Shown: one piece after another, positions 6,014-11,702 of the stretch
Layout of the letters: each line of letters begins with the position of its first letter
Numbering within the stretch: the first letter of the stretch is position 1
Assembly: GCA_964393875.1 (NCBI GenBank)
Contig: CAYMUZ010000261.1
Location: 1-11,702, forward strand
Origin: JAHFHB01 sp964393875
GTDB lineage: Bacteria > Omnitrophota > Omnitrophia > Omnitrophales > Aquincolibacteriaceae
Length of the DNA stretch: 11,702 nt
Reading direction: 5' to 3'
Notes under the pieces: generated by a model
Seen by the model: the letters and a program-made list of their open reading frames with translations, nothing else
Database searches by the model: none
Told to the model about the DNA's origin: nothing
Translations under genes and position numbers: made by a program

Positions 6014-7140
6014 TTTATTTTCCCCTTCTTGACCGACGCGTTTGCTGCGTCCAAACACTTCGACAGCACGCGCAGACACAAACGGTTCTCACTCAATCGT
6101 CCGATCGTAATGCGAATCCAGGTGGGCAGGCCATAGGCCTTCATGGATCGAATAATCACACCGTGTCGCAGCATCTTTTCAAAAAGAGCCTGGCCATCCA
6201 CAGCCACATGGACCAAAATAAAATTGGCCTCACTCGGCAGGCATTCGATCCCCATTTTATGAAACTCACGGTAAAAATAACGCCGACCTTCGTGGACCAA
6301 CTGTTGGGTTTTCTTTAAAAAAGCATGATCTGACAAGGCGGCTTCTGCCGCGACTTGTGCAAAATGATTCACATTAAACGGCTGGCGGATTTTATGCAGA
6401 TAACCGGCCACCTCCCTGCTAAAGGCGCCGTACCCGATACGAAAACCAGCCAAACCATAGGCTTTTGAAAAAGTGCGCAAAATCGCCACGTTGGGCCGGC
6501 CCTGCCGAACCAGGGCGAGGATATCCGGAAAATCCCGAGCCTCCACAAAATCGATATACGCCTCATCGAAACAAACCAACACGCTCTCAGGAACCTCTTT
6601 GAGAAAGGCTTTCACCTCGCGGGCGCCGACGTAGGTGCCCGTGGGATTGTTGGGATTGGCGATAAAAATAATACGCGTGCGCTTTGTGATGCGCTGCGCC
6701 ATTTTCTTTAAGTCATAGCGCCAGTCCTTGAGCGGCACAGTCAGGTACCGGGCCCCCGTCACCTGCGATAAAATCGGATACACCAGAAAAGTCTGTTCCG
6801 ACGACAGCACCTCATCCCCCTCAGATAGAAAACCACGGGCAAGCAATTCGATAATCTCATTAGAACCATTTCCCGCCACGATCTGCTCGGCCGGAATGTT
6901 CAGTCTGTGCGCCAATTTTTGAGTGAGATAGTAACAACCTCCGTCCGGATAAAGACTGGCTGAAGAAAGCTCGCGTCGCACCGCCGCAAGCGCCCTGGGC
7001 GACGATCCCAGGGGGTTTTCATTCGACGCCAACTTGATCACCTTGCGTAGCCCTAACTCTCGCTGCACTTCACTGATGGGTTTCCCGGGCTGGTAGGGAT
7101 GAACGGCGGTAATCGCAGGTTTAAGCGGAAGCTTTTTCAC
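6010..7140 (-). CDS. hisC: Histidinol-phosphate / aromatic aminotransferase (class II PLP)
   Basis: This is a fold-type I PLP aminotransferase of the HisC family with 376 residues, near the usual 350-370. Motifs include KLASNENPLGSSP (36-48), AGNGSNEII (89-97), ANPNNPTGTY (161-170), DEAYIDF (192-198), and the PLP lysine Lys226 in RTFSKAYGLAGFRIGY. HisC enzymes transaminate imidazole acetol phosphate to histidinol phosphate, and many also accept phenylpyruvate and 4-hydroxyphenylpyruvate. Placement between pheA and aroF, with no other his gene in view, suggests that it supplies the last step to phenylalanine and tyrosine here, possibly besides histidine synthesis. The start is GTG at 7140, 9 bases after the pheA stop, with only a distant AAGGGA upstream. 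It overlaps aroF by an ATGA. Confidence 0.92.
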   Translation of the reverse strand: MKKLPLKPAITAVHPYQPGKPISEVQRELGLRKVIKLASNENPLGSSPRALAAVRRELSSASLYPDGGCYYLTQKLAHRLNIPAEQIVAGNGSNEIIELLARGFLSEGDEVLSSEQTFLVYPILSQVTGARYLTVPLKDWRYDLKKMAQRITKRTRIIFIANPNNPTGTYVGAREVKAFLKEVPESVLVCFDEAYIDFVEARDFPDILALVRQGRPNVAILRTFSKAYGLAGFRIGYGAFSREVAGYLHKIRQPFNVNHFAQVAAEAALSDHAFLKKTQQLVHEGRRYFYREFHKMGIECLPSEANFILVHVAVDGQALFEKMLRHGVIIRSMKAYGLPTWIRITIGRLSENRLCLRVLSKCLDAANASVKKGKIK

Positions 7141-7149
7141 GGGAGGGCA

Positions 7150-8217
7150 TCAATCCCTTGAAATCATTGGGTAAGAACCAAGAATCTTGAGAAATTTGAC
7201 CCGCGACTCCATGTGATCAAGCATCTTGCGGATTTTGGGCTGGGCGGCATGCCCTTCAAAATCGATGAAAAAATAATATTCCCATGCTTTTTTCTTGGAG
7301 GGCCGCGATTCAATCTTGGTCATGTTGATTTTGGCACGGCGGATAGGATCGAGCATTTCATAAAGCGCACCAACCTTGTCGCGTACGGAAACAAGAATCG
7401 AGGTCTTGTCCTTTTTTGTCGGGGGCGGCATCTGCCGCGAAACGACGATAAAACGCGTCACATTCTGAGCAAAATCTTGAATCCCCTCCGCCAGCACCGG
7501 CAGATTATAGAGCGTGGCGGCGAGTTTTGAAGCGATGGCCGCGGCGCCATCTTCGGTTTGGGCACGCTTGGCCGCCGCCGTCGTGCTTGAAGTATCAATC
7601 AGTTCCGCCCGCGGCAAATTGTTTTTGATCCAATTGCGGCACTGCCCAAAAACCTGTGGGTTGGAATACACCCGTTTGATATCTTTCATCACCGAGTTTG
7701 ACATAAGGTGATGACTGATCTCAAAAAAAACTTCGGAGCAAATTTTGAGATCCGATTCAATCAGCATGTCGAGGGAATGGGTGACGCCGCCTTCGATGGA
7801 ATTCTCGACGGGAACGACTCCGTAATCAGCCCGCTTCTGCTCGACTTCAGTAAAGACAGTGTGGATACTTGCCATCGGAAGGTACTGAAGACTCGCTCCA
7901 AATTTTGAAGTGGCGGCCAGATGAGTGTAGGTCGCTTCCGGGCCGAGGTAGGCAATGGTCACCGGCTTCTCAAGCGCGATCGATGCCGACATAATTTCGC
8001 GATAAATAGATTTCAACGCGTCTTTGGAAAGCGGTCCTTTGGCTTCCTGCTCAATCTTCTGATAAATCTGCATCTCACGTTCAGGCGCGTAAACCGCAGA
8101 GCCCGTCTCGGCTTTGAGCTGCCCCACTTCGAGAACAAAATTCGTGCGCTCATTCAAAAGACCGATGATCTTATGATCAAGCTCATCGATTTTTTTCCGC
8201 GTTTTTTCAAGATCCAC
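7150..8217 (-). CDS. pheA: Bifunctional chorismate mutase / prephenate dehydratase (P-protein)
   Basis: It converts chorismate to prephenate and then to phenylpyruvate. The 355 residues divide into an AroQ-type helical chorismate mutase (about 1-85, with EKTRKKIDELDHKIIGLLNER), a prephenate dehydratase domain (about 87-262, starting AYLGPEATYTH and ending with the catalytic NVTRFIVV, Thr254-Phe256), and a C-terminal ACT domain (about 272-350). The ACT domain carries GALYEML and ESRP (303-306), the phenylalanine-binding signatures that imply feedback inhibition. The start is GTG at 8217, 7 bases after a strong GAGGAG (8230-8225). An upstream ATG at 8265 would add 16 residues unlike the family. 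It overlaps the end of scpB by 11 bases, pointing to coupled translation. Confidence 0.95.
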   Translation of the reverse strand: MDLEKTRKKIDELDHKIIGLLNERTNFVLEVGQLKAETGSAVYAPEREMQIYQKIEQEAKGPLSKDALKSIYREIMSASIALEKPVTIAYLGPEATYTHLAATSKFGASLQYLPMASIHTVFTEVEQKRADYGVVPVENSIEGGVTHSLDMLIESDLKICSEVFFEISHHLMSNSVMKDIKRVYSNPQVFGQCRNWIKNNLPRAELIDTSSTTAAAKRAQTEDGAAAIASKLAATLYNLPVLAEGIQDFAQNVTRFIVVSRQMPPPTKKDKTSILVSVRDKVGALYEMLDPIRRAKINMTKIESRPSKKKAWEYYFFIDFEGHAAQPKIRKMLDHMESRVKFLKILGSYPMISRD

Positions 8218-9067
8218 TGCCCGGCTCCTCACGCTGCACACTCGCTTCATTTTCAACATCCGCAAGCACTTCGCCCGCAGATTCTTTCTGCGTCAAAACA
8301 TCGCCTTCTGGCTGTTGCGAAACATTCTCGATTTCAAGCATGCGTGTTTGGCCGAGCAAATCTTCTTTACGCACAGAATTTTCCACAGTGGTTTTGATGT
8401 CTTCAATACTCGGCAGACTCTGCAGTGAGTTTAAACCAAAGTGTTCTAGAAATTTTTCCGTCGTGCCATACATGAAGGGGCGGCCGGGCACTTCTTTACG
8501 CCCTACAATTTTGATCAACCCGCGTTCCATCAGCGTCGTCATGACACCACTGGCATCCACCCCACGCAAATCTTCAATTTCAGCACGGGTGATGGGTTGT
8601 TTGTAGGCAAGAATCGCAAGCGTCTCAAGCGCCGATTGAGTGGCCTGGCGCGCTTTTTTCTGCAGTTCTACTTTTAAAATCCACGGCGCGTATTCCCTGC
8701 GCGTCACAATTTCATACCCCCCCGCAATCTCAACGATCTGAAAGCTGCGCCCCTGCGCATCGTACAAATCACGCAGACACAGCACCGTTTCTTCGATCTG
8801 TTTCGGAGTCATCGCTCTCAAAACTTTACGCATCTCCCCCACCATCAGAGGCTTGGACGCCGCAAAAAGCAGAGCTTCGACAATGGCCTGTGCCCGCGCC
8901 GGATCAAGCGCCTCATCGATGTTAATTTTCTGAACCTCAATCCGCTCATCACGTGTCGCTTCCGTGGATGCCAGCTGATCCTCAAGCTCTGTCTCAAGCT
9001 CGCGCCGCAGACTTTTCAGCTTATCCGCTTTTTCTTTGGCCTTTTGTTCATCTTTTTTAGATTTCAT
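8207..9067 (-). CDS. scpB: Segregation and condensation protein B, with charged extensions
   Basis: ScpB is the dimeric kite subunit that joins ScpA and SMC in the bacterial condensin that compacts and separates chromosomes. The conserved part (about residues 55-225) has two winged-helix domains: AIVEALLFAASKPLMVGEM first, and LETLAILAYKQPITRAEIEDLRG, GLIKIVGRKEVPGRP and YGTTEKFLEHFGL in the second. The protein is 286 residues, against about 180-200 in many bacteria. The extra length is a lysine/glutamate-rich, probably coiled N-terminus and an acidic, low-complexity C-terminal tail of about 60 residues. The ATG at 9067 lies 12 bases after GAGGAGG. An in-frame GTG at 9076 sits closer to that site and may be used instead; an ATG at 9094 has no ribosome site. 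The stop overlaps pheA. Confidence 0.93.
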   Translation of the reverse strand: MKSKKDEQKAKEKADKLKSLRRELETELEDQLASTEATRDERIEVQKINIDEALDPARAQAIVEALLFAASKPLMVGEMRKVLRAMTPKQIEETVLCLRDLYDAQGRSFQIVEIAGGYEIVTRREYAPWILKVELQKKARQATQSALETLAILAYKQPITRAEIEDLRGVDASGVMTTLMERGLIKIVGRKEVPGRPFMYGTTEKFLEHFGLNSLQSLPSIEDIKTTVENSVRKEDLLGQTRMLEIENVSQQPEGDVLTQKESAGEVLADVENEASVQREEPGSGS

Positions 9068-9105
9068 CCGTCTCACATGCCTCCTCGACTGCATTTTTAA
9101 CGATC

Positions 9106-9127
9106 CCCCAAGAAAATCTTTGGGGGC
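9106..9127. repeat. Hairpin 2 of the scpA-scpB gap
   Basis: CCCCCAA (9106-9112) pairs with TTGGGGG (9121-9127), a 7-bp stem around an 8-base A/T-rich loop. It lies between the scpA stop and the scpB ribosome-binding site, directly downstream of the hairpin at 9131-9150 in the transcript. No U-run follows on the coding strand, so it need not terminate transcription. It may stabilise or process the mRNA. Confidence 0.7.
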
Positions 9128-9130
9128 TTA

Positions 9131-9150
9131 GAGCCTATCGAAATAGGCTC
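9131..9150. repeat. Hairpin 1 of the scpA-scpB gap, UUCG tetraloop in the transcript
   Basis: GAGCCTAT (9131-9138) pairs perfectly with ATAGGCTC (9143-9150). In the minus-strand transcript the loop is UUCG, an unusually stable tetraloop, although its closing pair is U-A rather than C-G. It starts at the base right after the scpA stop codon. On the plus strand a T-rich run follows (TTAAATTTTTT), resembling a terminator for antisense transcripts. On the coding strand no U-run follows. Confidence 0.8.
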
Positions 9151-9933
9151 TTAAATTTTTTCAATGACGATATCTCCAAACGTTTCGTCTTGGCGCACCC
9201 GGGCAAACTTTGTCCGAACAATTTCAAGCACTGCCAGAAAAGTCGCAATCAGCTCATTGCGCGTCCAGCGCATTTTAAAAAGCTCGATAAAACGCACACG
9301 GCTGCGTGCAAAAAGAGCCGTCTTCACTTCAAGAATTTTCTCTTCAATCGTCACGATCTGCTCAAAAACCTCGTGCATCTCTTTTCGCCCTGAGCGCGTC
9401 AGCACATTTTGGAATGCCGTTAAAAGTTCAAACATATTGTTCGTAAATGCATCGACTTCCGGCTGCGCCGCTTCAAGATCTCCGAGATAAAAATCCGCAA
9501 TCTGGCGTGAAAAAATTTTGCTGCGCTCTTCTTCGAGCATCCCCAGCGAGCGAGCCGCCTCCTTAAACGCCTGGTATTCGAGCAGCTTGCGCACGAGCTC
9601 TGAGCGCGGATCCAATCCGTCTTCATCCTCATCGTCCAGTTCATCCACCGGCAGAAGCATCTTGGACTTGATGTAAATCAAAGTCGCGGCAATCACTAAG
9701 AACTCACCGGCGACTTCAAGATCAAAGGTTTTGATCTCGGCCAGATACGCAAGGTACTGCCGCGTAATCTCGGCGATTTGAATGTCATAAATATCCATCT
9801 CGTTTTTTTTGATCAGATCCAGCAGCAAATCCAGCGGACCGTCATAAATGGGCAGTTTCACATGCCATGGAGTGACCGGTGGCATCGCAGACAAAAAACC
9901 AACGGCGGGTAGAGACTCGCTATTTTCAGTCAC
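9151..9933 (-). CDS. scpA: Segregation and condensation protein A
   Basis: ScpA is the kleisin subunit that bridges the SMC heads and binds ScpB in the chromosome-condensing complex. The 260 residues fit the family (about 240-270). The N-terminal SMC-neck-binding region is clear at 29-95 (YDGPLDLLLDLIKKNEMDIYDI, ending IYIKSKMLLP). An acidic linker follows (99-106, DEDED), then a helical middle. The C-terminal winged helix is seen in LIATFLAVLEIVRTKFARVRQ and ends DIVIEKI. The start is GTG at 9933, overlapping the trpS stop by 8 bases, with AGGAG 9 bases upstream. A Met at residue 17 is an alternative start. The neighbour scpB encodes its partner; SMC itself is not in the window. Confidence 0.95.
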   Translation of the reverse strand: MTENSESLPAVGFLSAMPPVTPWHVKLPIYDGPLDLLLDLIKKNEMDIYDIQIAEITRQYLAYLAEIKTFDLEVAGEFLVIAATLIYIKSKMLLPVDELDDEDEDGLDPRSELVRKLLEYQAFKEAARSLGMLEEERSKIFSRQIADFYLGDLEAAQPEVDAFTNNMFELLTAFQNVLTRSGRKEMHEVFEQIVTIEEKILEVKTALFARSRVRFIELFKMRWTRNELIATFLAVLEIVRTKFARVRQDETFGDIVIEKI

Positions 9934-10915
9934 GGCTTCTCACTCCTACGGTTTCAAGCGCTTCCTGCAATGTCGCATTGGCCACGGCATTGGCTCTTTT
10001 GCTGCCTTCTTGAAGGATATCGCGCACAGTATCTTTTTGAGCACACCAGTTTTCACGCTGCTGACGGATGGGATCCAAAAACTCATTTAGCTTGGCCGCA
10101 GCTTCGCGTTTGCAGTCAACGCAGCCGCGCAGCGCTTCACGGCACTCGCTAGCAACCCTTTCAACTCCCTCGGAATTAAACTGGCGATGAAAATAAAAGA
10201 CAGGACAAACTTCCGGAGTCCCTTTGTCTTCACGGCGTTTGCGGGCGGGATCTGTCACCATCGTCTTCATCTTTGTCACAACGTCTTCGGCCTTCTCATC
10301 CAGGTAAATACAGTTTCCAAAACTTTTACTCATCTTTCGTCCGTCAAGCCCGGGCACCCGCGGCGCCTGGGTAAGAATCGGCTGAGGTTCTGGAAAAATT
10401 TCTTTCCCATACAAATGGTGAAAGCGCCTCACAATTTCGCGCGCCAGTTCTAAATGCGGCAGTTGGTCTTCTCCCACCGGCACCTGAGTGGCTTTGTAAA
10501 GCAGAATGTCCGCGGTCTGAAGCACGGGATAGCCAAGAAAACCATGTGTGTTGAGATCTTTGCCCTTGAGATCTGCCAGCTGATCTTTGTAAGTCGGATT
10601 GCGTTCAAGCCATCCGAGCGGTGTAATCATGGATAAAAGCAATGCAAGCTCCGCATGTGCCGGCACATCGCTTTGCACAAAAATAGTACATTTTTCTGGC
10701 TCAAGCCCCGCGGCAAGATAGTCGACCACCACTTCCCCCACATTGGCGGCGATCGAAGTATTCGACTCATACTCCGTCGTCAGTGCATGCCAATCAGCGA
10801 TCATAAAAAAAGATTCAGCCCCCTGAAGTTTTTTATAATTTTCAAGCGCGCCGAGCAGATTACCGAGATGCAGCTTTCCGGTAGGCCGCGTCCCGCTTAA
10901 CACACGATGAGTCAT
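9926..10915 (-). CDS. trpS: Tryptophanyl-tRNA synthetase
   Basis: A class I aminoacyl-tRNA synthetase that charges tRNA-Trp in the cytoplasm. The 329 residues match the bacterial enzyme. It has SGTRPTGKLHLGN (7-19), with HLGN as the HIGH signature, the tryptophan-pocket region around PVLQTADILLYKATQVPVGEDQ (130-151, quoted in part elsewhere as GED and DQ contacts), and the KMSKS loop exactly as KMSKS (194-198). The ATG at 10915 gives the conserved N-terminal strand directly. No strong Shine-Dalgarno site precedes it. A promoter-like sequence lies 36 bases upstream, so this is probably the first gene of the trpS-scpA-scpB-pheA-hisC-aroF-tyrA train. It overlaps scpA. Confidence 0.97.
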   Translation of the reverse strand: MTHRVLSGTRPTGKLHLGNLLGALENYKKLQGAESFFMIADWHALTTEYESNTSIAANVGEVVVDYLAAGLEPEKCTIFVQSDVPAHAELALLLSMITPLGWLERNPTYKDQLADLKGKDLNTHGFLGYPVLQTADILLYKATQVPVGEDQLPHLELAREIVRRFHHLYGKEIFPEPQPILTQAPRVPGLDGRKMSKSFGNCIYLDEKAEDVVTKMKTMVTDPARKRREDKGTPEVCPVFYFHRQFNSEGVERVASECREALRGCVDCKREAAAKLNEFLDPIRQQRENWCAQKDTVRDILQEGSKRANAVANATLQEALETVGVRSRD

Positions 10916-10950
10916 TGAGTTAAATCAACTTTCTGAGTGGAATTTTTTGT

Positions 10951-10979
10951 ATACTAACGGAAGGTTTCGAGGGTGTCAA
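10951..10979 (-). promoter_or_regulatory. Sigma-70-type promoter ahead of trpS
   Basis: The minus strand has a perfect TTGACA at 10979-10974, then exactly 17 bases, then TAGTAT at 10956-10951 (four of six matches to TATAAT). Transcription would start near 10944, giving a leader of about 30 bases. It lies in the 80-base gap between nfu and trpS, and I see no intrinsic terminator in that gap, so read-through from nfu is also possible. The leader is too short for a leader-peptide attenuator. Confidence 0.55.
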
Positions 10980-10995
10980 TAAACCCCGTATTCAA

Positions 10996-11541
10996 CTACG
11001 CCTGCACCACTTCACGAACTTCAGGCACGGCTTCGCAGAGAATGCGTTCCACACCCGCTTTAAGCGTCGCCATGGAACTTGGGCACGTGGAACAGGCTCC
11101 CTGAAGATGCAAAGTGACCACCCCGTCTTGAAATCCATGAAAAGTAATATCTCCACCGTCACGCGCCACCGCGGGACGAATTTTCTCGTCCAGTACCTGG
11201 CAAATACGGCGTTCCACATCACTTTCTTCATTCCCGCCGCCTGGCTCCGCCGTTCGCATCACTGCCGCCTGCCCTGAAGCGAGATGAGCCTCAAGAATAT
11301 CCATTACAGACGGAATAATCGACGCCCACGTCTCACTTTCAGTGCTGCGCGTCACGGTTAAAAAATCGTGGCCGATTAAAACCTCCGTCACATGCGGCAC
11401 TGCGAGAACACGTTCCGCCAGCGGCGAGGATTCCACCGAACTTGTTTTGGTAAAAAAAGCACTGCCAGACTCAAGCAAGGCGCACGGCATATTAAATTTG
11501 AGAGAATTGGGATTCGGTGTAAATTCTGTTTCGATCGCCAT
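10996..11541 (-). CDS. Nfu-type iron-sulfur cluster scaffold/carrier protein
   Basis: The protein carries Fe-S clusters to target apoproteins. The 181 residues have two domains. The N-terminal Nfu_N domain (about 2-90) starts TEFTPNPNSLKF, the signature of mitochondrial and bacterial Nfu proteins. The C-terminal NifU-like domain (about 108-178) has RPAVARDGGDITF and the cluster-binding CxxC in LQGACSTCPSS (Cys150, Cys153). A short Gly/Glu-rich linker separates them. The ATG at 11541 follows GAGGT at a good distance. It starts 2 bases after the upstream membrane-protein gene, so they share a transcript. No isc or suf genes are in view; the family is often encoded alone. Confidence 0.93.
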   Translation of the reverse strand: MAIETEFTPNPNSLKFNMPCALLESGSAFFTKTSSVESSPLAERVLAVPHVTEVLIGHDFLTVTRSTESETWASIIPSVMDILEAHLASGQAAVMRTAEPGGGNEESDVERRICQVLDEKIRPAVARDGGDITFHGFQDGVVTLHLQGACSTCPSSMATLKAGVERILCEAVPEVREVVQA

Positions 11542-11543
11542 AG

Positions 11544-11702
11544 TTACCTCGCGACTTTAGAGTACCGTTTGAAAAACGCATAAAAACTAATCACCGTCCA
11601 GGCTCCCTCAAGTAAAATTAAACCCGCCTGGCCGGTAGCTATCGAAGCCAAAAAAAGCAGCCCCCCGCCCAGCACATTTAAAATCAGATACGGATGGGCC
11701 GT
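11544..11702 (-). CDS. Small membrane protein, C-terminal part (resembles the CBU_0592 family)
   Basis: Only the last 52 codons and the TAA stop are present; the gene starts outside the window. The frame has two hydrophobic segments: HPYLILNVLGGGLLFLA and, after a short Gln-Gly turn, GLILLEGAWTVISFYAFF. It ends with a basic tail (KRYSKVAR). The pattern NxxGGxLL followed by LExxWxxIS recalls a family of short conserved membrane proteins of unknown function (CBU_0592-like). That assignment is from memory of the pattern and is tentative. The stop lies 2 bases before nfu, indicating co-transcription. No function can be assigned. Confidence 0.65.
   Translation of the reverse strand, partial: TAHPYLILNVLGGGLLFLASIATGQAGLILLEGAWTVISFYAFFKRYSKVAR

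Noticed and set aside
5447..6136. A 229-codon plus-strand open frame
   Set aside because: It is antisense to aroF and the end of hisC, both of which have complete catalytic motifs. The translation is rich in His/Arg/Phe with no family resemblance, as expected of a shadow frame.
10916..10995. T-box or tryptophan attenuator ahead of trpS
   Set aside because: The leader predicted from the promoter is about 30 bases, with no Trp-codon peptide, no terminator hairpin and no T-box sequence.

Overview
The window comes from a Gram-negative bacterial chromosome of roughly balanced base composition. A TolC-family outer-membrane protein with a signal peptide implies an outer membrane. Every supported gene lies on the minus strand, so transcription runs from the high-coordinate end toward position 1. 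The gene order (trpS, scpA, scpB, pheA, hisC, aroF, tyrA, then rpsA) resembles arrangements I associate with deep Gram-negative lineages such as Desulfobacterota or Omnitrophota. That placement is an inference from memory of synteny, not something the sequence proves.

Layout in transcription order: (1) 11702-10996: the tail of a small membrane protein, followed 2 bases later by an Nfu-type iron-sulfur scaffold protein. (2) 10979-4159: a promoter-like sequence followed by a tight gene train of trpS (tryptophanyl-tRNA synthetase), scpA and scpB (condensin partners of SMC), pheA (chorismate mutase/prephenate dehydratase), hisC (PLP aminotransferase), aroF (DAHP synthase) and tyrA (prephenate dehydrogenase). 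Most junctions overlap or are separated by fewer than 10 bases. The exception is scpA/scpB, where the gap holds two strong hairpins. (3) 4138-1210: an extended -10 promoter, rpsA (ribosomal protein S1, six S1 domains) and, 7 bases later, fabF (beta-ketoacyl-ACP synthase II). (4) 1209-828: a non-coding stretch with an exact 66-bp duplication of the 3' end of fabF. The two copies are separated by 59 bp carrying two perfect hairpins, and beyond them lies an unexplained G/C-rich segment. (5) 827-1: the N-terminal part of a TolC-like outer-membrane efflux protein, which appears to begin at a rare AUU codon.

The core of the window is an aromatic amino acid module. AroF makes the first intermediate of the shikimate route, PheA and TyrA take chorismate and prephenate toward phenylalanine and tyrosine, and HisC can supply the transamination. 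TrpS links the transcript to tryptophan use. The middle shikimate genes are absent here, and aroA, cmk and ispH, which often sit between tyrA and rpsA, are missing at that junction.

Most of the window is conserved housekeeping sequence. I see no defence system, CRISPR array, transposase or tRNA/rRNA gene. The most unusual parts are the duplicated fabF end with its hairpin pair, the probable AUU start of the efflux gene, and the hairpin pair between scpA and scpB.
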